This document shows, piece by piece, positions 35,001-48,448 of a DNA stretch of 64,000 nt (positions are counted from its first letter, which is position 1; each line of letters begins with the position of its first letter). Source of the stretch: Anaspis maculata (lineage: Eukaryota; Arthropoda; Insecta; Coleoptera; Scraptiidae); the NCBI GenBank assembly GCA_949128115.1, contig OX421966.1:7289262-7353261 (forward strand), read 5' to 3'. The notes under the pieces are model-generated. The model was not told the DNA's origin, did not search any database, and saw only the letters and a list, made by a program, of their open reading frames with translations. The translations under genes and the position numbers were made by a program.

Positions 35001-38000
35001 AGGACACGTGGGTTGAAGCCAAAAGTCACGTGGGTTAAAACCTGAACTTTTTGGATACCAATTGTGTCTTTTCTTCTATATTTGTGTTCGTTCGTCAGAT
35101 GTTGCGTTTGGAAAGAGTAGCTGCCAACTTCAAAAGTGGTTACCGATCGTTCCCAAAGTCACGTGGGTTGAAGCCTGAAGTCACGTGGGTTTAAGCCTGA
35201 GGTCACGTGGTTTAAAGCCAAAAGTCACGTGGGTTAAAACCTGAACTTTTTGGATACCAATTGTGTCTTTTCTTCTATATTTGTGTTCGTTCGTCAGATG
35301 TTGCGTTTGGAAAGAGTAGCTGCCAACTTCAAAAGTGGTGACCGATCGTTTCCAAAGTCACGTGGGTTGAAGCCTGAGGTCACGTGGGTTGGAGCCTGGA
35401 GTCACGTGGGTTCAAACCTAAACTTTTTGGATAACAATTGTGTCTTTTTTTCTATATTTGTGTTCGTTCATCAGATGTTGCGTTTGGAAAGAGTAGCTGC
35501 CAACTTCAAAAGTGGTTACCGATCGTTTTCAAAGTCACGTGGGTTAAATCCTGAAGTCACGTGGGTTAAAACCTGAACTTTTTGGATACCAATTGTGTCT
35601 TTTCTTCTATATTTGTGTTCGTTCGTCAGATGTTGCGTTTGGAAAGAGTAGCTGCCAACTTCAAAAGTGGTTACCGATCGTTTTCAAAGTCACGTGGGTT
35701 GAAGCCTGAAGTCACGTGGGTTGAAGCCCGAGGTCACGTGGTTTGAAGCCAAAAGTCACGTGGGTTGAAACCTGAACTTTTTGGATACCAATTGTGTCTT
35801 TTCTTCTATATTTGTGTTCGTTCGTCAGACGTTGCGTTTGGAAAGAGTAGCTGCCAACTTCAAAAGTGGTTACCGATCGTTTTCGAAGTCACGTGGGTTG
35901 AAGCCTGAAGTCACGTGGGTTGAAGCCTGAAGTCACGTGGGTTGAAGCAAAAAGTCACGTGGGTTGAAACCTGAACTTTTTGGGAAACAATTGTGTCCTT
36001 TCTTCTATACTTGTGTTCGTTCGTCAGATGTTGCGTTTGGAAAGAGTAGCTGCCAACTTCAAAAGTGGTGACCGATCGTATTCAAAGTCACGTGGGTTGA
36101 AGCCTGAAGTCACGTTGGTTGAAGCCTGAAGTCACGTGGGTTAAAACCTGACTTTTTTGGATAACAATTGTGTTATTTCTTCTATATTTGTGTTCGTTCG
36201 TCAGATGTTGCGTTTGGAACAAGTAGCTGCCAACATCAAAAGTGGTGACCGATCGTTTTAAAAGTCACGTGGGTGAAAGCTTGGAGTCACGTGGGTTCAA
36301 ATCTGAACTTTTTGGATAACAATTGTGTCTTTTTTCCTATATTTGTGTTCGTTTGTCAGATGTTGCGTTTGGAAAGAGTAGCTGCCAACATCAAAAGTGA
36401 TTACCGATCGTTCTCAAAGTCACGTGGGTTGAAGCCTGAAGTCACGTGGGTTGAAGTCAAAAGTCACGTGGGTTTAAACCTGAACTTTTTGGATAACAAT
36501 TGTGTCTTTTCTTCTATATTTGTGTTCGTTCGTCAGATGTTGCGTTTGGAAAGAGTAGCTGCCAACTTCGAAAGTGGTTACCGATCGTTTTCAAAGTCAC
36601 GTGGGTTGACGCCTGAAGTCACGTGGGTTGGAGCCTGAAGTCACGTGGGTTGAAGCCAAAAGTCACGTGAGTTGAAACCTGAACTTTTTGGATAACAATT
36701 GTGTCTTTCCTTCTATATTTGTGTTCGTTCGTCAGATGTTGCGTTTGGAAAGAGTAGCTGCCAACTTCAAAAGTGGTGACCGATCGTTTTCAAAGTCACG
36801 TGGGTTGAAGCTTGAAGTCACGTGGGTTGAAGCTTGAAGTCACGTGGGTTAAAACCTGAACTTTTTGGAGAACAATTGTGTTTTTTCTTCTATATTTGTG
36901 TTCGTTCGTCAGATGTTGCGTTTGGAACAAGTAGCTGCCAACATCAAAAGTGGTGACCGATCGTTCTGAAAGTCACGTGAGTGAAAGCCTGAAGTCACGT
37001 GGGTTGGAGCCTGGAGTCACGTGGGTTCAAACCTGAACTTTTTGGATAACAATTGTGTCTTTTTTCCTATATTTGTGTTCGTTCGTCAGATGTTGCGTTT
37101 GGAAAGAGTAGCTGCCAACATCAAAAGTAATTACCGATCGTTCTCAAAGTCACGTGGGTTGAAGCCTGAAGTCACGTGGGTTGAAGCCAAAAGTCACGTG
37201 GGTTGAAACCTGAACTTTTTGGATAACAATTGTGTCTTTTCTTCTATATTTGTGTTCGTTCGTCAGATGTTGCGTTTGGAAAGAGTAGCTGCCAACTTCA
37301 AAAGTGGTGACCGATCGTTTCCAAAGTCACGTGGGCTAAAGCCTGAAGTCACGTGGGTTGAAGCCTGGAGTAACGTGGGTTCAAACCTAAACTTTTTGGA
37401 TAACAATTGTGTCTTTTTTTCTATATTTGTGTTCGTTCGTCAGATGTTGCGTTTGGAAAGAGTAGCTGCCAACTTCAAAAGTGGTTACCGATCGTTCTCA
37501 AAGTCACGTGGGTTGAAGCCTGAAGTCACGTGGGTTGAAGCCAGAGGTCACGTGGTTTGAAGCCAAAAGTCACGTGGGTTAAAACCTGAACTTTTTGGAT
37601 ACCAATTGTGTCTTTTCTTCTATATTTGTGTTTGTTCGTCAGATGTTGCGTTTGGAAAGAGTAGCTGCCAACTTTAAAAGTGGTTACCGATCGTTTTCAA
37701 AGTCACGTGGGTTGACGCCTGGAGTCACGTGGGTTGAAGCCTGAAGTCACGTGTGTTGAAGCTGAAAGTCACGTGGTTCGAAAACTGAACTTTTTGGATA
37801 CCAATTGTGTCTTTTCTTCTATATTTGTGTTCGTTCGTCAGATGTTGCGTTTGGAAAGAGTAGCTGCCAACTTTAAAAGTGGTGACCGATCGTTTTCAAG
37901 GTCACGTGGGTTGAAGCCTGAAGTCACGTGGGTTGAAGCCTGAAGTCACGTGGGTTAAAACCTGACTTTTTTGATGAAAATTGTGTTATTTCTTCTATAT

Positions 38001-38142
38001 TTGTGTTCGTTCGTCAGATGTTGCGTTTGGAACAAGTAGCTGCCAACATCAAAAGTGGTGACCGATCGTTTTGAAAGTCACGTGGGTGAGAGCCTGAAGT
38101 CACGTGGGTTGGAGCCTGAAGTCACGTGGATTGAAACCTAAA

Positions 38143-38253
38143 CTTTTTGGATAACAATTGTGTCTTTTCTTCTATTTTTGTGTTCGTTCGTCAGATGTTG
38201 CGTTTGGAACAAGTAGCTGCCAACTCCAGAGGTGGCGACCAAACGTTTTAAAA
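38143..38253 (+). repeat. Class C core, copy 3
   Basis: The diagnostic segment is ccagaggtggcg, as in the first two copies, at offset 8,472 bp from the second. Confidence 0.92.
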
Positions 38254-38829
38254 GTCACGTGGGTTGAAGCCTGAGGTCACGTGGGTTGAAGCCTGAAGTC
38301 ACGTGGGTTGAAGCCAAAAGTCACGTGGGTTGAAACCTGAACTTTTTGGATAACAATTGTGTCTTTTCTTCTATATTTGTGTTCGTTCGTCAGATGTTGC
38401 GTTTGGAAAGAGTAGCTGCCAACTTCAAAAGTGGTTACCGATCGTTTTCAAAGTCACGTGGGTTGAAGCCTGAAGTCACGTGGGTTGAAGCCAAAAGTCA
38501 CGTGGGTTGAAACCTGAACTTTTTGAATAACAATTGTGTCTTTTCTTCTATATTTGTGTTTTGTTCGACAGATGTTGCGTTTGGAAAGAGTAGCTGCCAA
38601 CTTCAAAAGTGGTGACCGATCGTTCCCAAAGTCACGTGGGTTGAAGCCTGAAGTCACGTGGGTTGAAGCCTGAAGTCACGTGGGTTGAAGCCAAAAGTCA
38701 CGTGGGTTGAAACCTGAACTTTTTGAATAACAATTGTGTCTTTTCTTCTATATTTGTGTTCGTTCGTCTGATGTTGCGTTTGGAACAAGTAGCTGCCAAC
38801 ATCAAAAGTGGTGATCGATCGTTTTCAAA

Positions 38830-38983
38830 GTCACGTGGGTTGAAGCCTGAAGTCACGTGGGTTGAAGCCTGAAGTCACGTGGGTTAAAGCCTGAAGTCAC
38901 GTGGGTTGAAGCCTGAAGTCACGTGGGTTGAAGCCTGAAATCACGTGGGTTGAAGCCTGAAGTCACGTGGGTTAAAACCTGAA
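38830..38983 (+). repeat. Expanded 22-bp run, 7 copies
   Basis: Variant order is G, G, A, G, G, atc, A-boundary, as at 30358-30511. Confidence 0.92.
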
Positions 38984-40443
38984 CTTTTTGGATAACAATT
39001 GTGTTTTTTCTTCTATATTTGTGTTCGTTCGTCAGATGTTGCGTTTGGAACAAGTAGCTGCCAACATCAAAAGTGGTGACCGATCGTTCTGAAAGTCACG
39101 TGAGTGAAAGCCTGAAGTCACGTGGGTTGAAGCCTGAAGTCACGTGGGTTCAAACCTGAACTTTTTGGATAACAATTGTGTCTTTTTTCCCATATTTGTG
39201 TTCGTTCGTCAGATGTTGCGTTTGGAAAGAGTGGCTGCCAACTTCAAAAGTGGTTACCGATCGTTTTCAAAGTCACGTGGGTTGAAGCCTGAAGTCACGT
39301 GGGTTGAAGCCGAAAGTCACGTGGGTTGAAACCTGAACTTCTTGGATAACAATTGTGTCTTTTCTTCTATATTTGTGTTCGTTCGTCAGATGTTGCGTTT
39401 GGAAAGAGTAGCTGCCAACTTCAAAAGTGGTGACCGATCGTTTCCAAAGTCACGTGGGTTGAAGCCTGAGGTCACGTGGGTTGAAGCCAAAAGTCACGTG
39501 GGTTAAAACCTGAACTTTTTGGATACCAATTGTGTCTTTTCTTCTATAATTGTGTTCGTTTGTCAGATGTTGCGTTTGGAAAGAGTAGCTGCCAACTTCA
39601 AAAGTGGTTACCGATCGTTTTCAAAGTCACGTGGGTTGAAGCCTGAAATCACGTGGGTTGAAGCCTGAGGTCACGTGGTTTGAAGCCAAAAGTCACGTGG
39701 GTTAAAACCTGAACTTTTTGGATACCAATTGTGTCTTTTCTTCTATATTTGTGTTCGTTCGTCAGATGTTGCATTTGGAAAGAGTAGCTGCCAACTTCAA
39801 AAGTGGTTACCGATCGTTTTCAAAGTCACGTGGGTTGAAGCCTGAAGTCACGTGGGTTGGAGCATGGAGTCACATGGGTTCAAACCTAAACTTTTTGGAT
39901 CACAATTGTGTCTTTTCTTCTATAATTGTGTTCGTTTGTCAGATGTTGCGTTTGGAAAGAGTAGCTGCCAACTTCAAAAGTGGTTACCGATCGTTTTCAA
40001 AGTCACGTGGGTTGAAGCCTGAAATCACGTGGGTTGAAGCCTGAGGTCACGTGGTTTGAAGCCAAAAGTCACGTGGGTTAAAACCTGAACTTTTTGGATA
40101 CCAATTGTGTCTTTTCTTCTATATTTGTGTTCGTTCGTCAGATGTTGCATTTGGAAAGAGTAGCTGCCAACTTCAAAAGTGGTTACCGATCGTTTTCAAA
40201 GTCACGTGGGTTGAAGCCTGAAGTCACGTGGGTTGGAGCATGGAGTCACATGGGTTCAAACCTAAACTTTTTGGATCACAATTGTGTTTTTTCTTCAATA
40301 TTTGTGTTCGTTCGTCAGATGTTGCGTTTAGAAAGAGTAGCTGCCAACTTCAAAAGTGGTTACCGATCGTTTTCAAAGTCACGTGGGTTGAAGCCTGAAG
40401 TCACGTGGGTTGAAGCCAAAAGTCACGTGGGTGTAAACCTGAA

Positions 40444-40553
40444 CTTTTTGGATAACAATCGTGTTTTTTCTTCTATATTTGTGTTCGTTCGTCAGATTTG
40501 CGTTTGGAACAAGTAGCTGCCAACATCAAAAGTGGTGGCCGATCGTTCTGAAA
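40444..40553 (+). repeat. Core with linked 1-bp deletion and aacaatcgtg, copy 2
   Basis: Same linked changes as 31972-32081, 8,472 bp downstream. Confidence 0.9.
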
Positions 40554-43184
40554 GTCACGTGGGTAAAAGCCTGAAGTCACGTGGGTTGAAGCCAAAAGTC
40601 ACGTGGGTTAAAACCTGAACTTTTTGGATACCAATTGTGTTTTTTCTTCAATATTTGTGTTCGTTCGTCAGATGTTGCGTTTGGAAAGAGTAGCTGCCAA
40701 CTTCAAAAGTGGTTACCGATCGTTTTCAAAGTCACGTGGGTTGAAGCCTGAAGTCACGTGGGTTGAAGCCCGAGGTCACGTGGTTTGAAGCCAAAAGTCA
40801 CGTGGGTTGAAACCTGAACTTTTTGGATACCAATTGTGTCTTTTCTTCTATATTTGTGTTCGTTCGTCAGACGTTGCGTTTGGAAAGAGTAGCTGCCAAC
40901 TTCAAAAGTGGTTACCGATCGTTTTCGAAGTCACGTGGGTTGAAGCCTGAAGTCACGTGGGTTGAAGCCTGAAGTCACGTGGGTTGAAGCAAAAAGTCAC
41001 GTGGGTTGAAACCTGAACTTTTTGGAAAACAATTGTGTCCTTTCTTCCATACTTGTGTTCGTTCGTCAGATGTTGCGTTTGGAAAGAGTAGCTGCCAACT
41101 TCAAAAGTGGTGACCGATCGTATTCAAAGTCACGTGGGTTGAAGCCTGAAGTCACGTTGGTTGAAGCCTGAAGTCACGTGGGTTAAAACCTGACTTTTTT
41201 GGATAACAATTGTGTTATTTCTTCTATATTTGTGTTCGTTCGTCAGATGTTGCGTTTGGAACAAGTAGCTGCCAACATCAAAAGTGGTGACCGATCGTTT
41301 TGAAAGTCACGTGGGTGAAAGCTTGGAGTCACGTGGGTTCAAATCTGAACTTTTTGGATAACAATTGTGTCTTTTTTCCTATATTTGTGTTCGTTCGTCA
41401 GATGTTGCGTTTGGAAAGAGTAGCTGCCAACATCAAAAGTGATTACCGATCGTTCTCAAAGTCACGTGGGTTGAAGCCTGAAGTCACGTGGGTTGAAGTC
41501 AAAAGTCACGTGGGTTTAAACCTGAACTTTTTGGATAACAATTGTGTCTTTTCTTCTATATTTGTGTTCGTTCGTCAGATGTTGCGTTTGGAAAGAGTAG
41601 CTGCCAACTTCGAAAGTGGTTACCGATCGTTTTCAAAGTCACGTGGGTTGACGCCTGAAGTCACGTGGGTTGGAGCCTGAAGTCACGTGGGTTGAAGCCA
41701 AAAGTCACGTGAGTTGAAACCTGAACTTTTTGGATAACAATTGTGTCTTTCCTTCTATATTTGTGTTCGTTCGTCAGATGTTGCGTTTGGAAAGAGTAGC
41801 TGCCAACTTCAAAAGTGGTGACCGATCGTTTTCAAAGTCACGTGGGTTGAAGCTTGAAGTCACGTGGGTTGAAGCTTGAAGTCACGTGGGTTAAAACCTG
41901 AACTTTTTGGAGAACAATTGTGTTTTTTCTTCTATATTTGTGTTCGTTCGTCAGATGTTGCGTTTGGAACAAGTAGCTGCCAACATCAAAAGTGGTGACC
42001 GATCGTTCTGAAAGTCACGTGAGTGAAAGCCTGAAGTCACGTGGGTTGGAGCCTGGAGTCACGTGGGTTCAAACCTGAACTTTTTGGATAACAATTGTGT
42101 CTTTTTTCCTATATTTGTGTTCGTTCGTCAGATGTTGCGTTTGGAAAGAGTAGCTGCCAACATCAAAAGTAATTACCGATCGTTCTCAAAGTCACGTGGG
42201 ATGAAGCCTGAAGTCACGTGGGTTGAAGCCAAAAGTCACGTGGGTTGAAACCTGAACTTTTTGGATAACAATTGTGTCTTTTCTTCTATATTTGTGTTCG
42301 TTCGTCAGATGTTGCGTTTGGAAAGAGTAGCTGCCAACTTCAAAAGTGGTGACCGATCGTTTACAAAGTCACGTGGGCTAAAGCCTGAAGTCACGTGGGT
42401 TGAAGCCTGGAGTAACGTGGGTTCAAACCTAAACTTTTTGGATAACAATTGTGTCTTTTTTTCTATATTTGTGTTCGTTCGTCAGATGTTGCGTTTGGAA
42501 AGAGTAGCTGCCAACTTCAAAAGTGGTTACCGATCGTTCTCAAAGTCACGTGGGTTGAAGCCTGAAGTCACGTGGGTTGAAGCCAGAGGTCACGTGGTTT
42601 GAAGCCAAAAGTCACGTGGGTTAAAACCTGAACTTTTTGGATACCAATTGTGTCTTTTCTTCTATATTTGTGTTCGTTCGTCAGATGTTGCGTTTGGAAA
42701 GAGTAGCTGCCAACTTTAAAAGTGGTTACCGATCGTTTTCAAAGTCACGTGGGTTGACGCCTGGAGTCACGTGGGTTGAAGCCTGAAGTCACGTGTGTTG
42801 AAGCTGAAAGTCACGTGGTTCGAAAACTGAACTTTTTGGATAACAATTGTGTCTTTTCTTCTATATTTGTGTTCGTTCGTCAGATGTTGCGTTTAGAAAG
42901 AGTAGCTGCCAACTTCAAAAGTGGTGACCGATCGTTTTCAAGGTCACGTGGGTTGAAGCCTGAAGTCACGTGGGTTGAAGCCTGAAGTCACGTGGGTTAA
43001 AACCTGACTTTTTTGATGAAAATTGTGTTATTTCTTCTATATTTGTGTTCGTTCGTCAGATGTTGCGTTTGGAACAAGTAGCTGCCAACATCAAAAGTGG
43101 TGACCGATCGTTTTGAAAGTCACGTGGGTGAGAGCCTGAAGTCACGTGGGTTGGAGCCTGAAGTCACGTGGATTGAAACCTAAA

Positions 43185-43295
43185 CTTTTTGGATAACAAT
43201 TGTGTCTTTTCTTCTATTTTTGTGTTCGTTCGTCAGATGTTGCGTTTGGAACAAGTAGCTGCCAACTCCAGAAGTGGCGACCAAACGTTTTAAAA
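43185..43295 (+). repeat. Class C core, copy 4
   Basis: The diagnostic segment is ccagaagtggcg, one base closer to the general consensus than copies 1-3. Confidence 0.92.
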
Positions 43296-43849
43296 GTCAC
43301 GTGGGTTGAAGCCTGAGGTCACGTGGGTTGAAGCCTGAAGTCACGTGGGTTGAAGCCAAAAGTCACGTGGGTTGAAACCTGAACTTTTTGGATAACAATT
43401 GTGTCTTTTCTTCTATATTTGTGTTCGTTCGTCAGATGTTGCGTTTGGAAAGAGTAGCTGCCAACTTCAAAAGTGGTTACCGATCGTTTTCAAAGTCACG
43501 TGGGTTGAAGCCTGAAGTCACGTGGGTTGAAGCCAAAAGTCACGTGGGTTGAAACCTGAACTTTTTGAATAACAATTGTGTCTTTTCTTCTATATTTGTG
43601 TTTTGTTCGACAGATGTTGCGTTTGGAAAGAGTAGCTGCCAACTTCAAAAGTGGTGACCGATCGTTCCCAAAGTCACGTGGGTTGAAGCCTGAAGTCACG
43701 TGGGTTGAAGCCAAAAGTCACGTGGGTTGAAACCTGAACTTTTTGAATAACAATTGTGTCTTTTCTTCTATATTTGTGTTCGTTCGTCTGATGTTGCGTT
43801 TGGAACAAGTAGCTGCCAACATCAAAAGTGGTGATCGATCGTTTTCAAA

Positions 43850-44025
43850 GTCACGTGGGTTGAAGCCTGAAGTCACGTGGGTTGAAGCCTGAAGTCACGT
43901 GGGTTGAAGCCTGAAGTCACGTGGGTTAAAGCCTGAAGTCACGTGGGTTAAAGCCTGAAGTCACGTGGGTTGAAGCCTGAAATCACGTGGGTTGAAGCCT
44001 GAAGTCACGTGGGTTAAAACCTGAA
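43850..44025 (+). repeat. Longest 22-bp run, 8 copies
   Basis: Eight contiguous subrepeats, 176 bp in all, in the order G, G, G, A, A, G, atc, A-boundary. Compared with its 2,853-bp partner (46725-46878) it has one extra G copy. One subrepeat is missing from the preceding monomer at about 43690, so total length over the pair of monomers is unchanged. Confidence 0.92.
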
Positions 44026-46037
44026 CTTTTTGGATAACAATTGTGTTTTTTCTTCTATATTTGTGTTCGTTCGTCAGATGTTGCGTTTGGAACAAGTAGC
44101 TGCCAACATCAAAAGTGGTGACCGATCGTTCTGAAAGTCACGTGAGTGAAAGCCTGAAGTCACGTGGGTTGAAGCCTGAAGTCACGTGGGTTCAAACCTG
44201 AACTTTTTGGATAACAATTGTGTCTTTTTTCCCATATTTGTGTTCGTTCGTCAGATGTTGCGTTTGGAAAGAGTGGCTGCCAACTTCAAAAGTGGTTACC
44301 GATCGTTTTCAAAGTCACGTGGGTTGAAGCCTGAAGTCACGTGGGTTGAAGCCGAAAGTCACGTGGGTTGAAACCTTAACTTCTTGGATAACAATTGTGT
44401 CTTTTCTTCTATATTTGTGTTCGTTCGTCAGATGTTGCGTTTGGAAAGAGTAGCTGCCAACTTCAAAAGTGGTGACCGATCGTTTCCAAAGTCACGTGGG
44501 TTGAAGCCTGAGGTCACGTGGGTTGAAGCCAAAAGTCACGTGGGTTAAAACCTGAACTTTTTGGATACCAATTGTGTCTTTTCTTCTATAATTGTGTTCG
44601 TTTGTCAGATGTTGCGTTTGGAAAGAGTAGCTGCCAACTTCAAAAGTGGTTACCGATCGTTTTCAAAGTCACGTGGGTTGAAGCCTGAAATCACGTGGGT
44701 TGAAGCCTGAGGTCACGTGGTTTGAAGCCAAAAGTCACGTGGGTTAAAACCTGAACTTTTTGGATACCAATTGTGTCTTTTCTTCTATATTTGTGTTCGT
44801 TCGTCAGATGTTGCATTTGGAAAGAGTAGCTGCCAACTTCAAAAGTGGTTACCGATCGTTTTCAAAGTCACGTGGGTTGAAGCCTGAAGTCACGTGGGTT
44901 GGAGCCTGGAGTCACGTGGGTTCAAACCTGAACTTTTTGGATAACAATTGTGTCTTTTTTCCTATATTTGTGTTCGTTCGTCAGATGTTGCGTTTGGAAA
45001 GAGTAGCTGCCAACATCAAAAGTAATTACCGATCGTTCTCAAAGTCACGTGGGTTGAAGCCTGAAGTCACGTGGGTTGAAGCCAAAAGTCACGTGGGTTG
45101 AAACCTGAACTTTTTGGATAACAATTGTGTCTTTTCTTCTATATTTGTGTTCGTTCGTCAGATGTTGCGTTTGGAAAGAGTAGCTGCCAACTTCAAAAGT
45201 GGTGACCGATCGTTTACAAAGTCACGTGGGCTAAAGCCTGAAGTCACGTGGGTTGAAGCCTGGAGTAACGTGGGTTCAAACCTAAACTTTTTGGATAACA
45301 ATTGTGTCTTTTTTTCTATATTTGTGTTCGTTCGTCAGATGTTGCGTTTGGAAAGAGTAGCTGCCAACTTCAAAAGTGGTTACCGATCGTTCTCAAAGTC
45401 ACGTGGGTTGAAGCCTGAAGTCACGTGGGTTGAAGCCAGAGGTCACGTGGTTTGAAGCCAAAAGTCACGTGGGTTAAAACCTGAACTTTTTGGATACCAA
45501 TTGTGTCTTTTCTTCTATATTTGTGTTCGTTCGTCAGATGTTGCGTTTGGAAAGAGTAGCTGCCAACTTTAAAAGTGGTTACCGATCGTTTTCAAAGTCA
45601 CGTGGGTTGACGCCTGGAGTCACGTGGGTTGAAGCCTGAAGTCACGTGTGTTGAAGCTGAAAGTCACGTGGTTCGAAAACTGAACTTTTTGGATAACAAT
45701 TGTGTCTTTTCTTCTATATTTGTGTTCGTTCGTCAGATGTTGCGTTTAGAAAGAGTAGCTGCCAACTTCAAAAGTGGTGACCGATCGTTTTCAAGGTCAC
45801 GTGGGTTGAAGCCTGAAGTCACGTGGGTTGAAGCCTGAAGTCACGTGGGTTAAAACCTGACTTTTTTGATGAAAATTGTGTTATTTCTTCTATATTTGTG
45901 TTCGTTCGTCAGATGTTGCGTTTGGAACAAGTAGCTGCCAACATCAAAAGTGGTGACCGATCGTTTTGAAAGTCACGTGGGTGAGAGCCTGAAGTCACGT
46001 GGGTTGGAGCCTGAAGTCACGTGGATTGAAACCTAAA

Positions 46038-46148
46038 CTTTTTGGATAACAATTGTGTCTTTTCTTCTATTTTTGTGTTCGTTCGTCAGATGTTGCGTTT
46101 GGAACAAGTAGCTGCCAACTCCAGAAGTGGCGACCAAACGTTTTAAAA
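46038..46148 (+). repeat. Class C core, copy 5
   Basis: The diagnostic segment is ccagaagtggcg, as in copy 4, 2,853 bp upstream. Confidence 0.92.
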
Positions 46149-46724
46149 GTCACGTGGGTTGAAGCCTGAGGTCACGTGGGTTGAAGCCTGAAGTCACGTG
46201 GGTTGAAGCCAAAAGTCACGTGGGTTGAAACCTGAACTTTTTGGATAACAATTGTGTCTTTTCTTCTATATTTGTGTTCGTTCGTCAGATGTTGCGTTTG
46301 GAAAGAGTAGCTGCCAACTTCAAAAGTGGTTACCGATCGTTTTCAAAGTCACGTGGGTTGAAGCCTGAAGTCACGTGGGTTGAAGCCAAAAGTCACGTGG
46401 GTTGAAACCTGAACTTTTTGAATAACAATTGTGTCTTTTCTTCTATATTTGTGTTTTGTTCGACAGATGTTGCGTTTGGAAAGAGTAGCTGCCAACTTCA
46501 AAAGTGGTGACCGATCGTTCCCAAAGTCACGTGGGTTGAAGCCTGAAGTCACGTGGGTTGAAGCCTGAAGTCACGTGGGTTGAAGCCAAAAGTCACGTGG
46601 GTTGAAACCTGAACTTTTTGAATAACAATTGTGTCTTTTCTTCTATATTTGTGTTCGTTCGTCTGATGTTGCGTTTGGAACAAGTAGCTGCCAACATCAA
46701 AAGTGGTGATCGATCGTTTTCAAA

Positions 46725-46878
46725 GTCACGTGGGTTGAAGCCTGAAGTCACGTGGGTTGAAGCCTGAAGTCACGTGGGTTAAAGCCTGAAGTCACGTGGG
46801 TTAAAGCCTGAAGTCACGTGGGTTGAAGCCTGAAATCACGTGGGTTGAAGCCTGAAGTCACGTGGGTTAAAACCTGAA
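46725..46878 (+). repeat. Expanded 22-bp run, 7 copies
   Basis: Variant order is G, G, A, A, G, atc, A-boundary. The fourth subrepeat is now A, where the runs at 23, 30 and 39 kb have G. Confidence 0.92.
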
Positions 46879-48338
46879 CTTTTTGGATAACAATTGTGTT
46901 TTTTCTTCTATATTTGTGTTCGTTCGTCAGATGTTGCGTTTGGAACAAGTAGCTGCCAACATCAAAAGTGGTGACCGATCGTTCTGAAAGTCACGTGAGT
47001 GAAAGCCTGAAGTCACGTGGGTTGAAGCCTGAAGTCACGTGGGTTCAAACCTGAACTTTTTGGATAACAATTGTGTCTTTTTTCCCATATTTGTGTTCGT
47101 TCGTCAGATGTTGCGTTTGGAAAGAGTGGCTGCCAACTTCAAAAGTGGTTACCGATCGTTTTCAAAGTCACGTGGGTTGAAGCCTGAAGTCACGTGGGTT
47201 GAAGCCGAAAGTCACGTGGGTTGAAACCTGAACTTCTTGGATAACAATTGTGTCTTTTCTTCTATATTTGTGTTCGTTCGTCAGATGTTGCGTTTGGAAA
47301 GAGTAGCTGCCAACTTCAAAAGTGGTGACCGATCGTTTCCAAAGTCACGTGGGTTGAAGCCTGAGGTCACGTGGGTTGAAGCCAAAAGTCACGTGGGTTA
47401 AAACTTGAACTTTTTGGATACCAATTGTGTCTTTTCTTCTATAATTGTGTTCGTTTGTCAGATGTTGCGTTTGGAAAGAGTAGCTGCCAACTTCAAAAGT
47501 GGTTACCGATCGTTTTCAAAGTCACGTGGGTTGAAGCCTGAAATCACGTGGGTTGAAGCCTGAGGTCACGTGGTTTGAAGCCAAAAGTCACGTGGGTTAA
47601 AACCTGAACTTTTTGGATACCAATTGTGTTTTTTCTTCTATATTTGTGTTCGTTCGTCAGATGTTGCATTTGGAAAGAGTAGCTGCCAACTTCAAAAGTG
47701 GTTACCGATCGTTTTCAAAGTCACGTGGGTTGAAGCCTGAAGTCACGTGGGTTGGAGCATGGAGTCACATGGGTTCAAACCTAAACTTTTTGGATCACAA
47801 TTGTGTCTTTTCTTCTATAATTGTGTTCGTTTGTCAGATGTTGCGTTTGGAAAGAGTAGCTGCCAACTTCAAAAGTGGTTACCGATCGTTTTCAAAGTCA
47901 CGTGGGTTGAAGCCTGAAATCACGTGGGTTGAAGCCTGAGGTCACGTGGTTTGAAGCCAAAAGTCACGTGGGTTAAAACCTGAACTTTTTGGATACCAAT
48001 TGTGTCTTTTCTTCTATATTTGTGTTCGTTCGTCAGATGTTGCATTTGGAAAGAGTAGCTGCCAACTTCAAAAGTGGTTACCGATCGTTTTCAAAGTCAC
48101 GTGGGTTGAAGCCTGAAGTCACGTGGGTTGGAGCATGGAGTCACATGGGTTCAAACCTAAACTTTTTGGATCACAATTGTGTTTTTTCTTCAATATTTGT
48201 GTTCGTTCGTCAGATGTTGCGTTTAGAAAGAGTAGCTGCCAACTTCAAAAGTGGTTACCGATCGTTTTCAAAGTCACGTGGGTTGAAGCCTGAAGTCACG
48301 TGGGTTGAAGCCAAAAGTCACGTGGGTGTAAACCTGAA

Positions 48339-48448
48339 CTTTTTGGATAACAATCGTGTTTTTTCTTCTATATTTGTGTTCGTTCGTCAGATTTGCGTTT
48401 GGAACAAGTAGCTGCCAACATCAAAAGTGGTGGCCGATCGTTCTGAAA
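48339..48448 (+). repeat. Core with linked 1-bp deletion and aacaatcgtg, copy 3
   Basis: Same linked changes as 31972-32081, at offset 7,895 bp from 40444. Confidence 0.9.

Larger units (their letters stand above)
34114..42585 (+). repeat. 8,472-bp higher-order repeat unit, copy 2
   Basis: This is the partner of 25664-34113. The join is at or just after 34114: upstream is ccagaggtcacg, and downstream the sequence returns to 25.7-kb material (gcctaaagtc near 34287). The right end behaves as expected for a tandem duplication, since 42586-42710 repeats 34114-34238 and then departs at ccaacttt against ccaacttc. Confidence 0.88.
42050..44902 (+). repeat. 2,853-bp (15-monomer) repeat unit, copy 1
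   Basis: I counted 15 cores; 15 x 111 plus 54 x 22 gives exactly 2,853. It is followed by a second copy at that offset. The sequence to about 44902 also matches 37544-39860 at offset 5,042 bp. The crossover lies in a subrepeat reading ttggagcctgg on one side and ttggagcatgg on the other (44906 against 47759), with an uncertainty of about 25 bp. Confidence 0.88.
44903..47755 (+). repeat. 2,853-bp repeat unit, copy 2
   Basis: This is the partner of 42050-44902. After its end the sequence resumes as the continuation of the 8.47-kb unit (47755 on matches 39860 on at offset 7,895 bp), which is what a clean local tandem duplication leaves behind. Confidence 0.87.
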
